64,000 nt of DNA from JACVRW01 sp963814095 (lineage in GTDB: Bacteria; Actinomycetota; Thermoleophilia; Solirubrobacterales; Thermoleophilaceae). The stretch is taken from contig CAWFBT010000010.1 of the NCBI GenBank assembly GCA_963814095.1, positions 14,046 to 78,045 of the forward strand. Reading direction: 5' to 3'. Numbering within the stretch: the stretch's first letter is position 1; each line of letters opens with the position of its first letter. Shown here piece by piece: positions 34,423 through 41,811 of this stretch. A program made the translations under genes and the position numbers. The notes below the pieces were generated by a model. That model saw nothing but the letters and a program-made list of their open reading frames with translations, made no database searches and was not told the origin of the DNA.

Positions 34423-36093
34423 GTGCGCCTCGACCACACGAGCGACCTGTGGTGGAAGAACGCGGTCATCTACTGCCTCGACGTCGAGACGTTCCTCGAC
34501 ACGAACGGCGACGGGATCGGCGACCTCGAGGGAGTGATTCGCCAGATCGACTACCTCGCCGGCCTGGGCGTCACCTGTCTCTGGCTCATGCCGTTCTACC
34601 CGTCGCCGAACCGCGACGACGGCTACGACATCACGGACTACTACGGGGTCGATCCGCGGCTCGGCAACCTCGGCCAGTTCGTCGAGCTCGTGCGCACCGC
34701 CAACGACCGCGGCATCAAGGTGATCGTCGACCTCGTCGTGAATCACACCTCGGACGAGCATCCGTGGTTCGAGGCCGCCCGCGCCGAGCCCGGCTCGCGC
34801 TTCCGCTCCTACTACGTCTGGCGCGACGAGCCCGCCGAGGAGCCGGCGGGGATCGCCTTCCCCGACAAGGAGACGAGCAACTGGGAGCGCGACCCCGAAT
34901 CGGGCCAGTACTACCTGCACCGCTTCTACCGCTTTCAGCCGGACCTGAATGTCGCGAACCCCGCCGTTCAGGACGAGATCCACCGAATCGTTGGCTTCTG
35001 GCTGCAGCTCGGGGTTGCCGGCTTCCGGATGGACGCCGTGCCGTTCCTGCTCGAGACCGAGGGCATGCAGGAGCGGATGGAGGATGACCCGCACGGCTTC
35101 CTGCGCAGCCTGCGTGCCTTCGCCACCCGCCGCCGCGGTGAGACGCTGCTGCTCGGCGAGGTGAATGCGGAGCTGAAGGCGCTCGCGCGCTACTTCGGTG
35201 ACGAGGACGGCGACCAGCTGAACGCCCAGTTCGCCTTTCTCATCAACCAGAACCTGTGGCTGTCGCTCGCCCGTGAGGATGCCGAGCCGCTCGAGGCGGT
35301 GATCCGCACGCTCCCGACCGCTCCGCCCGACAACTGCTGGGCGACGTTCCTGCGCAACCACGACGAGCTCAGCCTCGACAAGCTCACCGAGTCGCAGCGC
35401 AAGGAGGTCTTCAAGGCCTTCGGTCCCCGCAAGGAGATGCAGCTGTACGGGCACGGCCTGCGCCGGCGCACCGCCACGATGCTCGGCGGCGACGGGCCCC
35501 GCCTGCGCATGGCCTGGAGCCTGATGCTCTCGCTGCCGGGCACCCCCGTGATCTTCATGGGCGACGAGATCGGCATGGGCGAGAACCTCTCGATCCCCGA
35601 TCGGATGAGCGTCCGCGTGCCGATGCAGTGGTCGGACGCCAGGAACGGGGGCTTCTCGAGCGCGGCCGCGAGGGAGCTCGTGCGGCCGATGCGGAGCGGG
35701 CGCTTCGGCCCCAAGAACGTGAACGTGGCCGCCCAGCGCCGCGACGACGACTCGCTGCTGAACTTCCTCGAGCGGCTGATCCGCCGCCGCAAGGAGACCC
35801 CCGAGTTCGGCTGGGGGGCGAGCACGCTGATCGAGACGACCGCGGGCCAGCTGTTCGCGCATCGCTGTGACTGGCAGGGCTCGCGGGTCGCGGCGGTGCA
35901 CAACCTGTCCGCGACGAAGGCGCGAGCCACCCTCGACCTCGGCATCACCAGGGGCGAGCGGGTGGCGATCGACGACCTGCTCGAGCAGCGCGAGCACACT
36001 CCCAACGCGGACGGCACACTCGACGTCGAGCTCGACGGCTACGGCTACCTGTGGCTGCGCGTTCGCCGTGCCGGCGAGCGCCCGCTGACCTGA
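34423..36093 (+). CDS. GH13 alpha-amylase family enzyme, trehalose synthase-like
   Basis: 556 residues, (beta/alpha)8 barrel of the trehalose synthase / oligo-1,6-glucosidase branch. Conserved regions are VIYCLDVETFLDTNGDGIGD at the start, DLVVNHTSDEHPWF (region I), GFRMDAVPFLL with the nucleophile Asp (region II), LLGEVNAEL with the acid/base Glu (region III) and FLRNHDELSL with the third Asp (region IV). A small beta domain closes the protein. It probably isomerises or hydrolyses a short alpha-glucan such as maltose or trehalose in the cytoplasm (no signal peptide). It starts with a GTG directly behind the oxidoreductase. Confidence 0.85.
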   Translation: MRLDHTSDLWWKNAVIYCLDVETFLDTNGDGIGDLEGVIRQIDYLAGLGVTCLWLMPFYPSPNRDDGYDITDYYGVDPRLGNLGQFVELVRTANDRGIKVIVDLVVNHTSDEHPWFEAARAEPGSRFRSYYVWRDEPAEEPAGIAFPDKETSNWERDPESGQYYLHRFYRFQPDLNVANPAVQDEIHRIVGFWLQLGVAGFRMDAVPFLLETEGMQERMEDDPHGFLRSLRAFATRRRGETLLLGEVNAELKALARYFGDEDGDQLNAQFAFLINQNLWLSLAREDAEPLEAVIRTLPTAPPDNCWATFLRNHDELSLDKLTESQRKEVFKAFGPRKEMQLYGHGLRRRTATMLGGDGPRLRMAWSLMLSLPGTPVIFMGDEIGMGENLSIPDRMSVRVPMQWSDARNGGFSSAAARELVRPMRSGRFGPKNVNVAAQRRDDDSLLNFLERLIRRRKETPEFGWGASTLIETTAGQLFAHRCDWQGSRVAAVHNLSATKARATLDLGITRGERVAIDDLLEQREHTPNADGTLDVELDGYGYLWLRVRRAGERPLT

Positions 36094-36096
36094 GCG

Positions 36097-37092
36097 CTAG
36101 AGCCAGCCGCGCTTGCGGAAGTACCCGACCATCCCGAGGAGCAGCACGACCATCCCGGCGATGATCATCCAGAACGGGGCCGACTCGCCCTCGCCGGGCA
36201 CGTGCACGTTCATGCCCCAGATGCTCGCGATGAAGGTCAGCGGCAGCACGACGACGCTGATCGCCGTCAGGAAGCGCAGCACCTCGTTGACCCGGTGCGA
36301 GAGCACCGATTCGTTTGTGACCTCGAGCGCCTCGACGACCTCCTTGTAGTTCTCGAGCATGTCCCAGATGCGCTCGGACGCGTCGACGATGTCGTCGAAG
36401 TAGACCTCGAGGTCCTCGGGGAGGTAGCGCTGCTTCGTCCGCTCGAGGTCGCGCAGAACCGCGCGCTGCGGGCGGATGATCTTGCGGAAGTTGATGATCT
36501 CCTGCTTCGAGTTGGAGATGTCGCGCACGACCTCCTCGGAGCGCCCCTCGAAGATGTCCTCCTCGAGCCGCTCGAGCTTGTTGCCGATCTTGCGCAGCAT
36601 CGGGAAGCAGTAGTCGAACGAGTCGTCGACGATCTTGTAGAGCAGGGAGCCCGAGCCCTTCGAGAAGAGGGCGTCGCGCACGTCCTCGCTCGAGCGGCAG
36701 CGCTCGAACAGATACTCGACGGGCGGGATCGGCTCGTTCGGCAGCGTGATCAGGTAGTCGGGGCCGATGAAGATGTCGAGCTCGGCCGCGTTCAGCCGCC
36801 CGACCGTCTTGTCGAAGACCGGGAAGTACAGGACGATGAACAGGTAGTCGTCGTACTCGTCGATCTTCGGGCGCTGGTTGCGCGAGAGAACGTCCTCGTA
36901 GTCGAGCGGGTGGAAGTCGAAGTGCTCTTCCAGCCAGGCCCGGTCGATCGGCCGCGGCCGCTCGATGTTGAGCCAGCGCAGGCCATGCGCCTCGACGACC
37001 TCGACGCTGGGCTCGGTCGGCGCGGTTGAGAGCGCGGAATCAGCCCGCGCGCGTGCGGAACGCCTGAGACGGGGCTTCGGGAGGCTCGGCAT
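36097..37092 (-). CDS. corA: CorA-like magnesium/cobalt transporter
   Basis: 331 residues. A long soluble funnel domain is followed by two C-terminal membrane helices. The first ends in the selectivity motif IWGMNVHVP (GMN) and the second is MIIAGMVVLLLGMVGYF, with a basic end RKRGWL inside the cell. Pentameric inner-membrane channel for Mg2+. It is convergent with the GH13 gene (three-base gap) and divergent from the SAM riboswitch operon. Confidence 0.9.
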   Translation of the reverse strand: MPSLPKPRLRRSARARADSALSTAPTEPSVEVVEAHGLRWLNIERPRPIDRAWLEEHFDFHPLDYEDVLSRNQRPKIDEYDDYLFIVLYFPVFDKTVGRLNAAELDIFIGPDYLITLPNEPIPPVEYLFERCRSSEDVRDALFSKGSGSLLYKIVDDSFDYCFPMLRKIGNKLERLEEDIFEGRSEEVVRDISNSKQEIINFRKIIRPQRAVLRDLERTKQRYLPEDLEVYFDDIVDASERIWDMLENYKEVVEALEVTNESVLSHRVNEVLRFLTAISVVVLPLTFIASIWGMNVHVPGEGESAPFWMIIAGMVVLLLGMVGYFRKRGWL

Positions 37093-37171
37093 CGGGTCTG
37101 AGCGGGTCGTCCAGCACGTTCACGCCCTTCATTCTACTTCGGCGCACTGGTATCCTCCGCCGCCAGACATA

Positions 37172-37295
37172 GCCGTTGCATCGAGAGGGGTGGAGGGACA
37201 TGGCCCTGTGAAGCCCCGGCAACCGCCGCTGGTCCGTGAGGACCGGAGGAAAGGTGCCAAGTCCATCGGATCGTTGATCCGGCAGATGTGACAGG
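37172..37295 (+). promoter_or_regulatory. SAM-I (S-box) riboswitch
   Basis: The conserved S-box core is present in order: ATCGAGAG, GGTGGAGGGACATGGCCCTG, TGAAGCCCCGGCAACC, then AAAGGTGCCAAGTCC after a variable hairpin (GGTCCGTGAGGACC). The closing P1 helix pairs TTGCAT (37176-37181) with ATGTGA (37286-37291). The 3' strand of P1 (TGTGAC, 37287-37292) can instead pair perfectly with GTCACA at 37318-37323, inside the loop of the terminator that follows. SAM binding should therefore favour termination, switching the thrC operon off when methionine and SAM are plentiful. Confidence 0.93.
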
Positions 37296-37307
37296 AGCGC
37301 TTTCTCG

Positions 37308-37342
37308 AGCCTCCGTCGTCACAGCAGCGGCGGAGGCTTTTT
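37308..37342 (+). terminator. Intrinsic terminator of the SAM riboswitch
   Basis: AGCCTCCG pairs with CGGAGGCT in a perfect 8-bp stem followed by five T residues, 19 bp before the thrC start codon. The loop contains the proposed antiterminator partner GTCACA. Confidence 0.88.
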
Positions 37343-37360
37343 CACAGGGAAAGGACAGCA

Positions 37361-38596
37361 ATGCCCGTTCAGGCGCTCCAATGCAAGGAATGTCATGAGA
37401 CCTACCCGCTCGACGCTCGCTACGTGTGCGAGCGCTGCTTCGGCCCGCTCGAGGTCGCGTACGACCTGAGCGGCCTCGACGCCGCCTCGGTCAAGCGGCG
37501 CATCCAGGCCGGCCCGCAGACGATCTGGCGCTACTCGGACTTCCTGCCGTTCGAGGGTCCGCCGGCGCCCGGCCTTCCGGTCGGCCTGACGCCGCTCCAG
37601 CGCGCGCCGCGGCTCGCCGAGGCGCTCGGGATCGGCGAGCTCTACATCAAGAACGACACCGCCAACCCGACCCACTCCTTCAAGGACCGGGTCGTGGCGA
37701 TCGCCGTGGCCAAGGCGCAGGAGCTCGGCTACGAGGTCGTCGCCTGCCCGTCGACGGGCAACCTGGCCAACGCCGTCGCGGCACACTCCGCGGCAGCCGG
37801 GCTCGACTCGTACGTGTTCATCCCGGCCGACCTCGAGGAGCAGAAGGTGCTCGCCACCGGGGTCTACGGCACCCATCTGGTGGCCGTGCGCGGCACCTAC
37901 GACGACGTCAACAGGCTCTGCACCGAGCTGTCGGGCGAGCGCGACTGGGCCTTCGTCAACGTCAACGTCCGGCCCTACTACGCGGAGGGATCGAAGACGA
38001 TCGCGTTCGAGATCGCCGAACAACTCGGCTTCGAGCTGCCGGACCGCGTGGTCGCGCCGATCGCGTCCGGCTCGCTGTTCACGAAGATCGCGCGCGGCTT
38101 CGACGAGTGGCGCGAGGTCGGACTGATCGAGGGCGACCTCCCGACGTTCAACGGCGCTCAGGCAGCCGGCTGCTCGCCGGTCGCGCAGGCCTTCGAGGAC
38201 GGCAAGGACTTCTGCCGCCCGGTCAAGCCGGACACGATCGCCAAGTCGCTTGCGATCGGGAATCCGGCCGACGGGCCGTACGCGCTCGACCTGGCGCGGC
38301 GCTCGGGCGGCTCCGTGGACTCGGTGACCGACGACGAGATCCGGGAGGGCATAAGCCTGCTCGCCCAGACGACCGGCATCTTCACCGAGACCGCCGGCGG
38401 CGTCACCGCCGCCACGCTCCGGAAGCTCGCCGAGCGCGGCGACATCGGGCGGGATGAGCGGGTCGTCGCGGTGATCACCGGAGACGGACTCAAGACGCTC
38501 GACGCGGTGCGCGGCACCTTCGAGATGCACGAGATCGACGCATCCGTCGACGCCTTCGAGGAGGCCCTTGCCGGAGACACCGTCGGCGCGGTGTAA
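37361..38596 (+). CDS. thrC: Threonine synthase-type PLP enzyme under SAM riboswitch control
   Basis: 411 residues, fold type II PLP enzyme. The N-terminus has a zinc-ribbon-like double CxxC (LQCKECHETY and YVCERCFGPLEV), as in archaeal and chloroflexal ThrC. The PLP lysine is in NPTHSFKDRVV, followed by PSTGNLANAVAA, the phosphate cup. The normal reaction is O-phosphohomoserine to threonine. GGGAAAGGA upstream of the ATG is the ribosome binding site. The gene sits behind a SAM-I riboswitch and is followed by a sulfur-carrier gene 15 bp on. Repression by SAM is odd for threonine synthesis, and use of O-phosphohomoserine for homocysteine synthesis is a reasonable alternative (inference). Confidence 0.85.
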   Translation: MPVQALQCKECHETYPLDARYVCERCFGPLEVAYDLSGLDAASVKRRIQAGPQTIWRYSDFLPFEGPPAPGLPVGLTPLQRAPRLAEALGIGELYIKNDTANPTHSFKDRVVAIAVAKAQELGYEVVACPSTGNLANAVAAHSAAAGLDSYVFIPADLEEQKVLATGVYGTHLVAVRGTYDDVNRLCTELSGERDWAFVNVNVRPYYAEGSKTIAFEIAEQLGFELPDRVVAPIASGSLFTKIARGFDEWREVGLIEGDLPTFNGAQAAGCSPVAQAFEDGKDFCRPVKPDTIAKSLAIGNPADGPYALDLARRSGGSVDSVTDDEIREGISLLAQTTGIFTETAGGVTAATLRKLAERGDIGRDERVVAVITGDGLKTLDAVRGTFEMHEIDASVDAFEEALAGDTVGAV

Positions 38597-38611
38597 TCTG
38601 CCCGATCCCCG

Positions 38612-38890
38612 ATGTCGGTCACGGTCAAGATCCCAACCCAGCTGCGGAGCATCACGAGCGGCGACTCGGAGACCTCGGTCGACGGCGCGACCACGGTCGG
38701 CGAGGTGCTCGACGGGCTCTACGAGCGCTATGACGGCCTGCGCGAGCGGATCGCGGAGGACGGCGACCTGCGCCGCTTCGTCAACGTCTACGTGGGCGGC
38801 GAGGACATCCGCTTCCTGGACGGCCTCGAGACGGGTGTCGAGGACGGCGACGAGGTGACGATCCTCCCAGCGGTCGCCGGCGGGGTCTGA
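38612..38890 (+). CDS. ThiS/MoaD-family sulfur carrier protein (CysO-like)
   Basis: 92-residue beta-grasp protein: VTVKIPTQLRSITSG, TVGEVLDGLYERYDGL, RRFVNVYVGGEDIRFLDGLE and GDEVTILPAVAGGV. Length and sequence style are closest to CysO / MoaD-like carriers whose C-terminal Gly-Gly is activated to a thiocarboxylate. Here one Val follows the Gly-Gly, so a protease would have to trim it, as described for some carriers. No E1-like activating enzyme or JAMM protease is in the window. Co-transcription with thrC behind a SAM riboswitch suggests sulfur delivery for homocysteine or cysteine synthesis. Confidence 0.82.
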   Translation: MSVTVKIPTQLRSITSGDSETSVDGATTVGEVLDGLYERYDGLRERIAEDGDLRRFVNVYVGGEDIRFLDGLETGVEDGDEVTILPAVAGGV

Positions 38891-39846
38891 GCACCCTCGT
38901 CACGGGAGCGCAGGGCTTCATCGGCTCTGCGCTCGCGGAGCGGCTGCTCGACGGCGGGGAGACGGTCGTGGCGCTGCGCCGCGACGCCGATCCGGGCGCC
39001 CGCTTCGTGACCGACGGCATCGAGGGCCGCTGCATCGTGGCGCTGGCCGACCTCGGCGACTACGAGGCGCTCGTCCGCGTGCTGAACGAGCACGAGGTCA
39101 GCAGCGTGTACCACCTCGGGGCGCAGACGATCGTCGGCACGGCGCTGCGGTCTCCGCTCTCGACCTTCGACGCCAACATCCGCGGGACCTACGCGCTGCT
39201 CGAGGCCTGCCGCTCGCTCGGCGACGCGAGCCGTCGAGCGGATCGTCGTGGCGTCGACCGACAAGGCCTACGGCGCTCACGACGAGCTGCCCTACCGCGA
39301 GGACTTCGCGCTGCGGGCGACCTATCCGTACGACGTCTCGAAGGCCTGCGTCGACCTGATCGCGCGCTCCTATGCCGCCACCTACGCGCTGCCGGTGGCG
39401 GTCACGCGCTTCGCCAACGTCTACGGCCCGGGCGACGTCAACTGGTCCCGGCTCGTGCCCGACACGGCCCGTGCGCTCGTCCGCGGCGAGCGGCCCGTAG
39501 TCCGCTCGGACGGCACGCCCGAGCGCGACTACCTCTACGTCGACGATGCCGTCCAGGCCTATCTCACGATCGCGGCCTCGTTGGACCGGCCGGAGATGCG
39601 CGGCCGTGCCTGGAACGCCGGCTGGGGGAGGGGAGTGTCCGTGCTCGAGCTGGTGCGCAGGCTGATCGCGGTATCGGGTCGCGAAGTCGACCCGGACGTC
39701 CGCGGCGCGGGCGTGCCGCACGCGGAGATCGACCGCCAGTTCCTCGACTCGACGGCGATCCGGAGCGAGCTTGGCTGGGAGCCGCGCGTGCCGCTCGACG
39801 ACGGCCTCGGCGGGCCTGGGAGTGGTACCTGGCGCGGCTCGGCTGA
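38887..39846 (+). CDS. NAD-dependent sugar epimerase/dehydratase (two compensating frameshifts, CTG start)
   Basis: Extended SDR enzyme. The Rossmann motif VTGAQGFIGSALAE begins four codons after a CTG that overlaps the previous stop (CTGA); there is no ATG, GTG or TTG in frame that would keep the motif. The frame changes at DAS: removing one C near 39232 yields VERIVVASTDKAYG, and the sequence then runs through ATYPYDVSKACVDLIAR (Tyr and Lys of the active site) and RFANVYGPGDVNW. A missing base near 39808 hides the true end RRAWEWYLARLG. Restoring both gives 319 residues. The NDP-sugar substrate is unknown. Its link to the sulfur-carrier operon may be only positional. Confidence 0.75.
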   Translation: MSTLVTGAQGFIGSALAERLLDGGETVVALRRDADPGARFVTDGIEGRCIVALADLGDYEALVRVLNEHEVSSVYHLGAQTIVGTALRSPLSTFDANIRGTYALLEACRSLGDASRRADRRGVDRQGLRRSRRAALPRGLRAAGDLSVRRLEGLRRPDRALLCRHLRAAGGGHALRQRLRPGRRQLVPARARHGPCARPRRAARSPLGRHARARLPLRRRCRPGLSHDRGLVGPAGDARPCLERRLGEGSVRARAGAQADRGIGSRSRPGRPRRGRAARGDRPPVPRLDGDPERAWLGAARAARRRPRRAWEWYLARLG

Positions 39847-39887
39847 GAGGAACCGGCGGGATCTACTCCTTCATCGCCCTGGACGGG

Positions 39888-39992
39888 GTGACCAGAGGCC
39901 AGGCCCTGTGGAGCATCATCATCGCTTTCGTGGTGCTCTACATCCTCTTCGGAGAGCGAGGCAGCCGGGAGTTCTTCAGCGGCGCTCGCTGA
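39888..39992 (+). CDS. Very small single-pass membrane protein
   Basis: 34 residues from a GTG: a short TRGQALW, one hydrophobic segment (SIIIAFVVLYILF) and a charged tail GERGSREFFSGAR. GGACGGG stands just before the start. It lies between the epimerase and another membrane protein on the same strand. Function unknown; coding status rests on the clean hydrophobic pattern only. Confidence 0.45.
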   Translation: MTRGQALWSIIIAFVVLYILFGERGSREFFSGAR

Positions 39993-40013
39993 TCGTCCGC
40001 CACAATCTGAGAT

Positions 40014-40664
40014 GTGCGCGGTTACCGCCTCGTCCTTCTCACCCTCGTCGCCGCCCTGGTCCTGGGCGTGGGCGGGCGGGCGCTCGTGCGGGTGGGCTGG
40101 GAGCTGCCGCGCGGGGATGATCTCGCCACCGCCGGCGCCACGGCGAAGGCTCTGGGAGCGCCGTGGCTGGCGGCAGCGTGGGGACTCGGGGCGCTCGCGA
40201 ACTCGCGCCTGCGTGGAGCGCTCGCGGGCGCTGCCGCCCTCGTGCTCGGTACGTGCTGCTGGTACTTCCTGAGCCTCGCGCTCGAAGGCCCGCCCGCGGT
40301 GGGCTATGTCGTGCCGGTCTCGATCGGCTGGTCGCTCGTTGCGGGCACGGCCGGCGCCCTCTTCGGGCTCGTCGGAGCGCTGTGGAGGGACGGCGACATG
40401 GTCGCGCGCGCGGTCAGCATCGCGCTGCTCGCAGGCGCGCTCGCCGGTGAAGCCGTGCTGCTCTCCAGGGAGTGGTCGGGCCAGGCGGCGAACCTGGTCC
40501 TGAGCCTCGAGCTGGTCGCGGCGGCGACGGCGCTGATGCTGGCCTGGCGGCGGACTCCGATCATGCTCACACTAGGCCTGTTCGTGATCGCGGCGGTGGC
40601 GATGGCCGGCGCGGAGGACGCCGCGCGGGACACGGTGCGGCTCGTGGGGTGGAGGGGTCCCTGA
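40014..40664 (+). CDS. Multi-pass membrane protein of unknown function
   Basis: 216 residues with about six to seven hydrophobic segments, for example LVLLTLVAALVLGVGGRAL, LAGAAALVLGTCCWYFLSLA, VVPVSIGWSLVAGTAGALFG and IMLTLGLFVIAAVAMAGAE. No catalytic or transport motif was recognised. The GTG start is chosen from the first hydrophobic segment. It is convergent with the secreted DUF4114-like gene. Confidence 0.6.
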   Translation: MRGYRLVLLTLVAALVLGVGGRALVRVGWELPRGDDLATAGATAKALGAPWLAAAWGLGALANSRLRGALAGAAALVLGTCCWYFLSLALEGPPAVGYVVPVSIGWSLVAGTAGALFGLVGALWRDGDMVARAVSIALLAGALAGEAVLLSREWSGQAANLVLSLELVAAATALMLAWRRTPIMLTLGLFVIAAVAMAGAEDAARDTVRLVGWRGP

Positions 40665-40695
40665 GCGGACCGGCTGCTACGCGCCCCGACGGCCC

Positions 40696-41508
40696 TCAGG
40701 CCGAAGCTCGAAGCGTTCGACGGATCGACGTGGTGAAGAGGATCGAGTTCCGATCATCCTGTTCCTTCCACATCGTTGCGCTGCCCGAATAGCGATGGCG
40801 CCTGGTGTTCCAGCGAACCCGGCAGCGCACCTTCTCGGTCGCTAGTCGGGAGCAGGACCTCGTGAGAGGTCCGCGGCGCCTTGTGAACCGCCTGCCGTAC
40901 TGCTTGCGCAGCACCTTCGGCAATCGGCGCCGGGCCTCACGGATCTTCAGCGGCCGCACGTTGGACTTCGCGTTTGGAGTCTCCGTGGGACTTGTAGGGG
41001 TTTGGCCGTCCGCGGGAGGAGGCAGGATCGGCGCCAGGTTGCCGGTGAACTGGAAGATGTTGTCGTCGTAGTCTCGATCGCCGCCGTCGAACATGTCCTC
41101 GAAGCCGACCAGGAACGTGCCCACGCCGGTCTCCGTGACGACGGCGTGTGCGATGCCGTCCGGGTTCCGGCTCGCTGGGCCCATGAAGAAAGTTGGGCCG
41201 CCTTTGAGCAGGGTGATCCCGAACACGAGCTCCCGGCCCGCAGCGAATGGCCCAAGCGTCACATGCTTGCCCACGTCCGTGTTGAGGGCGATGTTGTCGC
41301 GGGTCCCGTCCGGGCGCAGCAGGAAGAGCCGGCTGGTGTACCCGGTGATGCCACCCTGCTGTACGACGACGTCCACGGTGCCGCCAGTCGCGAACAGCTT
41401 GCCTCCCCTCACCGCTTGCGCTTCGGCGGGCGCCGCAACCACCAGCGCGGTCGCGACCGCGACCAGCGCGGCATGCAGCCGCGATGAAAGGGAGAATTTC
41501 CGTGACAT
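40696..41508 (-). CDS. Secreted DUF4114-like protein with basic tail
   Basis: 270 residues. A signal peptide (LHAALVAVATALVVAAPAEA) is followed by a beta-rich domain containing FLLRPDGTRDNIALN and FLVGFEDMFDGGDRDYDDNI, the acidic signature of DUF4114-type domains, which probably binds calcium. The last 90 residues are strongly basic and include two Cys (TRSCSRLATEKVRCRVRW). GGAG five bases before the ATG supports the start. Extracellular role unknown. Confidence 0.7.
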   Translation of the reverse strand: MSRKFSLSSRLHAALVAVATALVVAAPAEAQAVRGGKLFATGGTVDVVVQQGGITGYTSRLFLLRPDGTRDNIALNTDVGKHVTLGPFAAGRELVFGITLLKGGPTFFMGPASRNPDGIAHAVVTETGVGTFLVGFEDMFDGGDRDYDDNIFQFTGNLAPILPPPADGQTPTSPTETPNAKSNVRPLKIREARRRLPKVLRKQYGRRFTRRRGPLTRSCSRLATEKVRCRVRWNTRRHRYSGSATMWKEQDDRNSILFTTSIRRTLRASA

Positions 41509-41625
41509 ACCGACTCCGTTCCCTGGGAGCGCCGCGGATCGGCGCGCCTGACCTTCTGTATCAACGTCGGCAACGGTCCGGTTCTGCCGTCACTCACCCA
41601 AACCGGCTTCCTCGCTGCGGAGAAT

Positions 41626-41650
41626 GAAAAAGCCCGACGTAGCGGGACTT
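41626..41650 (-). terminator. Probable terminator of the tRNA gene
   Basis: On the minus strand CCCG-CTACGT-CGGG forms a short hairpin followed by CTTTTT, directly downstream of the tRNA. The stem is only about four to five base pairs. Confidence 0.5.
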
Positions 41651-41657
41651 CTTCGGA

Positions 41658-41730
<73 letters not shown>

Positions 41731-41743
41731 CGGGCCCGCAAGG

Positions 41744-41811
41744 CTACATCTCCTCGAGTTCCCTGCCGCGCGTCTCCGGCGCGAAGCGCAGCACGAACAG
41801 GACGTCGCCTG
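41744..41811 (-). pseudogene. Fossil C-terminus of an MFS sugar transporter
   Basis: Directly after the glucose dehydrogenase stop, in another minus-strand frame, about 22 codons read GDVLFVLRFAPETRGRELEEM and then stop. FxPETxGRxLEE is the hallmark C-terminus of the sugar-porter family of major facilitator transporters. The rest of the transporter is absent, so a deletion has probably removed a transporter gene once linked to the dehydrogenase. Confidence 0.6.

Noticed and set aside
33616..35997. A 793-codon minus-strand open frame
   Set aside because: Antisense shadow of the LLM oxidoreductase and GH13 genes, which have full family motifs; the minus frame has none.
37040..37222. Small minus-strand ORF across the riboswitch 5' end
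   Set aside because: It overlaps a well-supported SAM-I riboswitch and the corA start and has no protein-like features.
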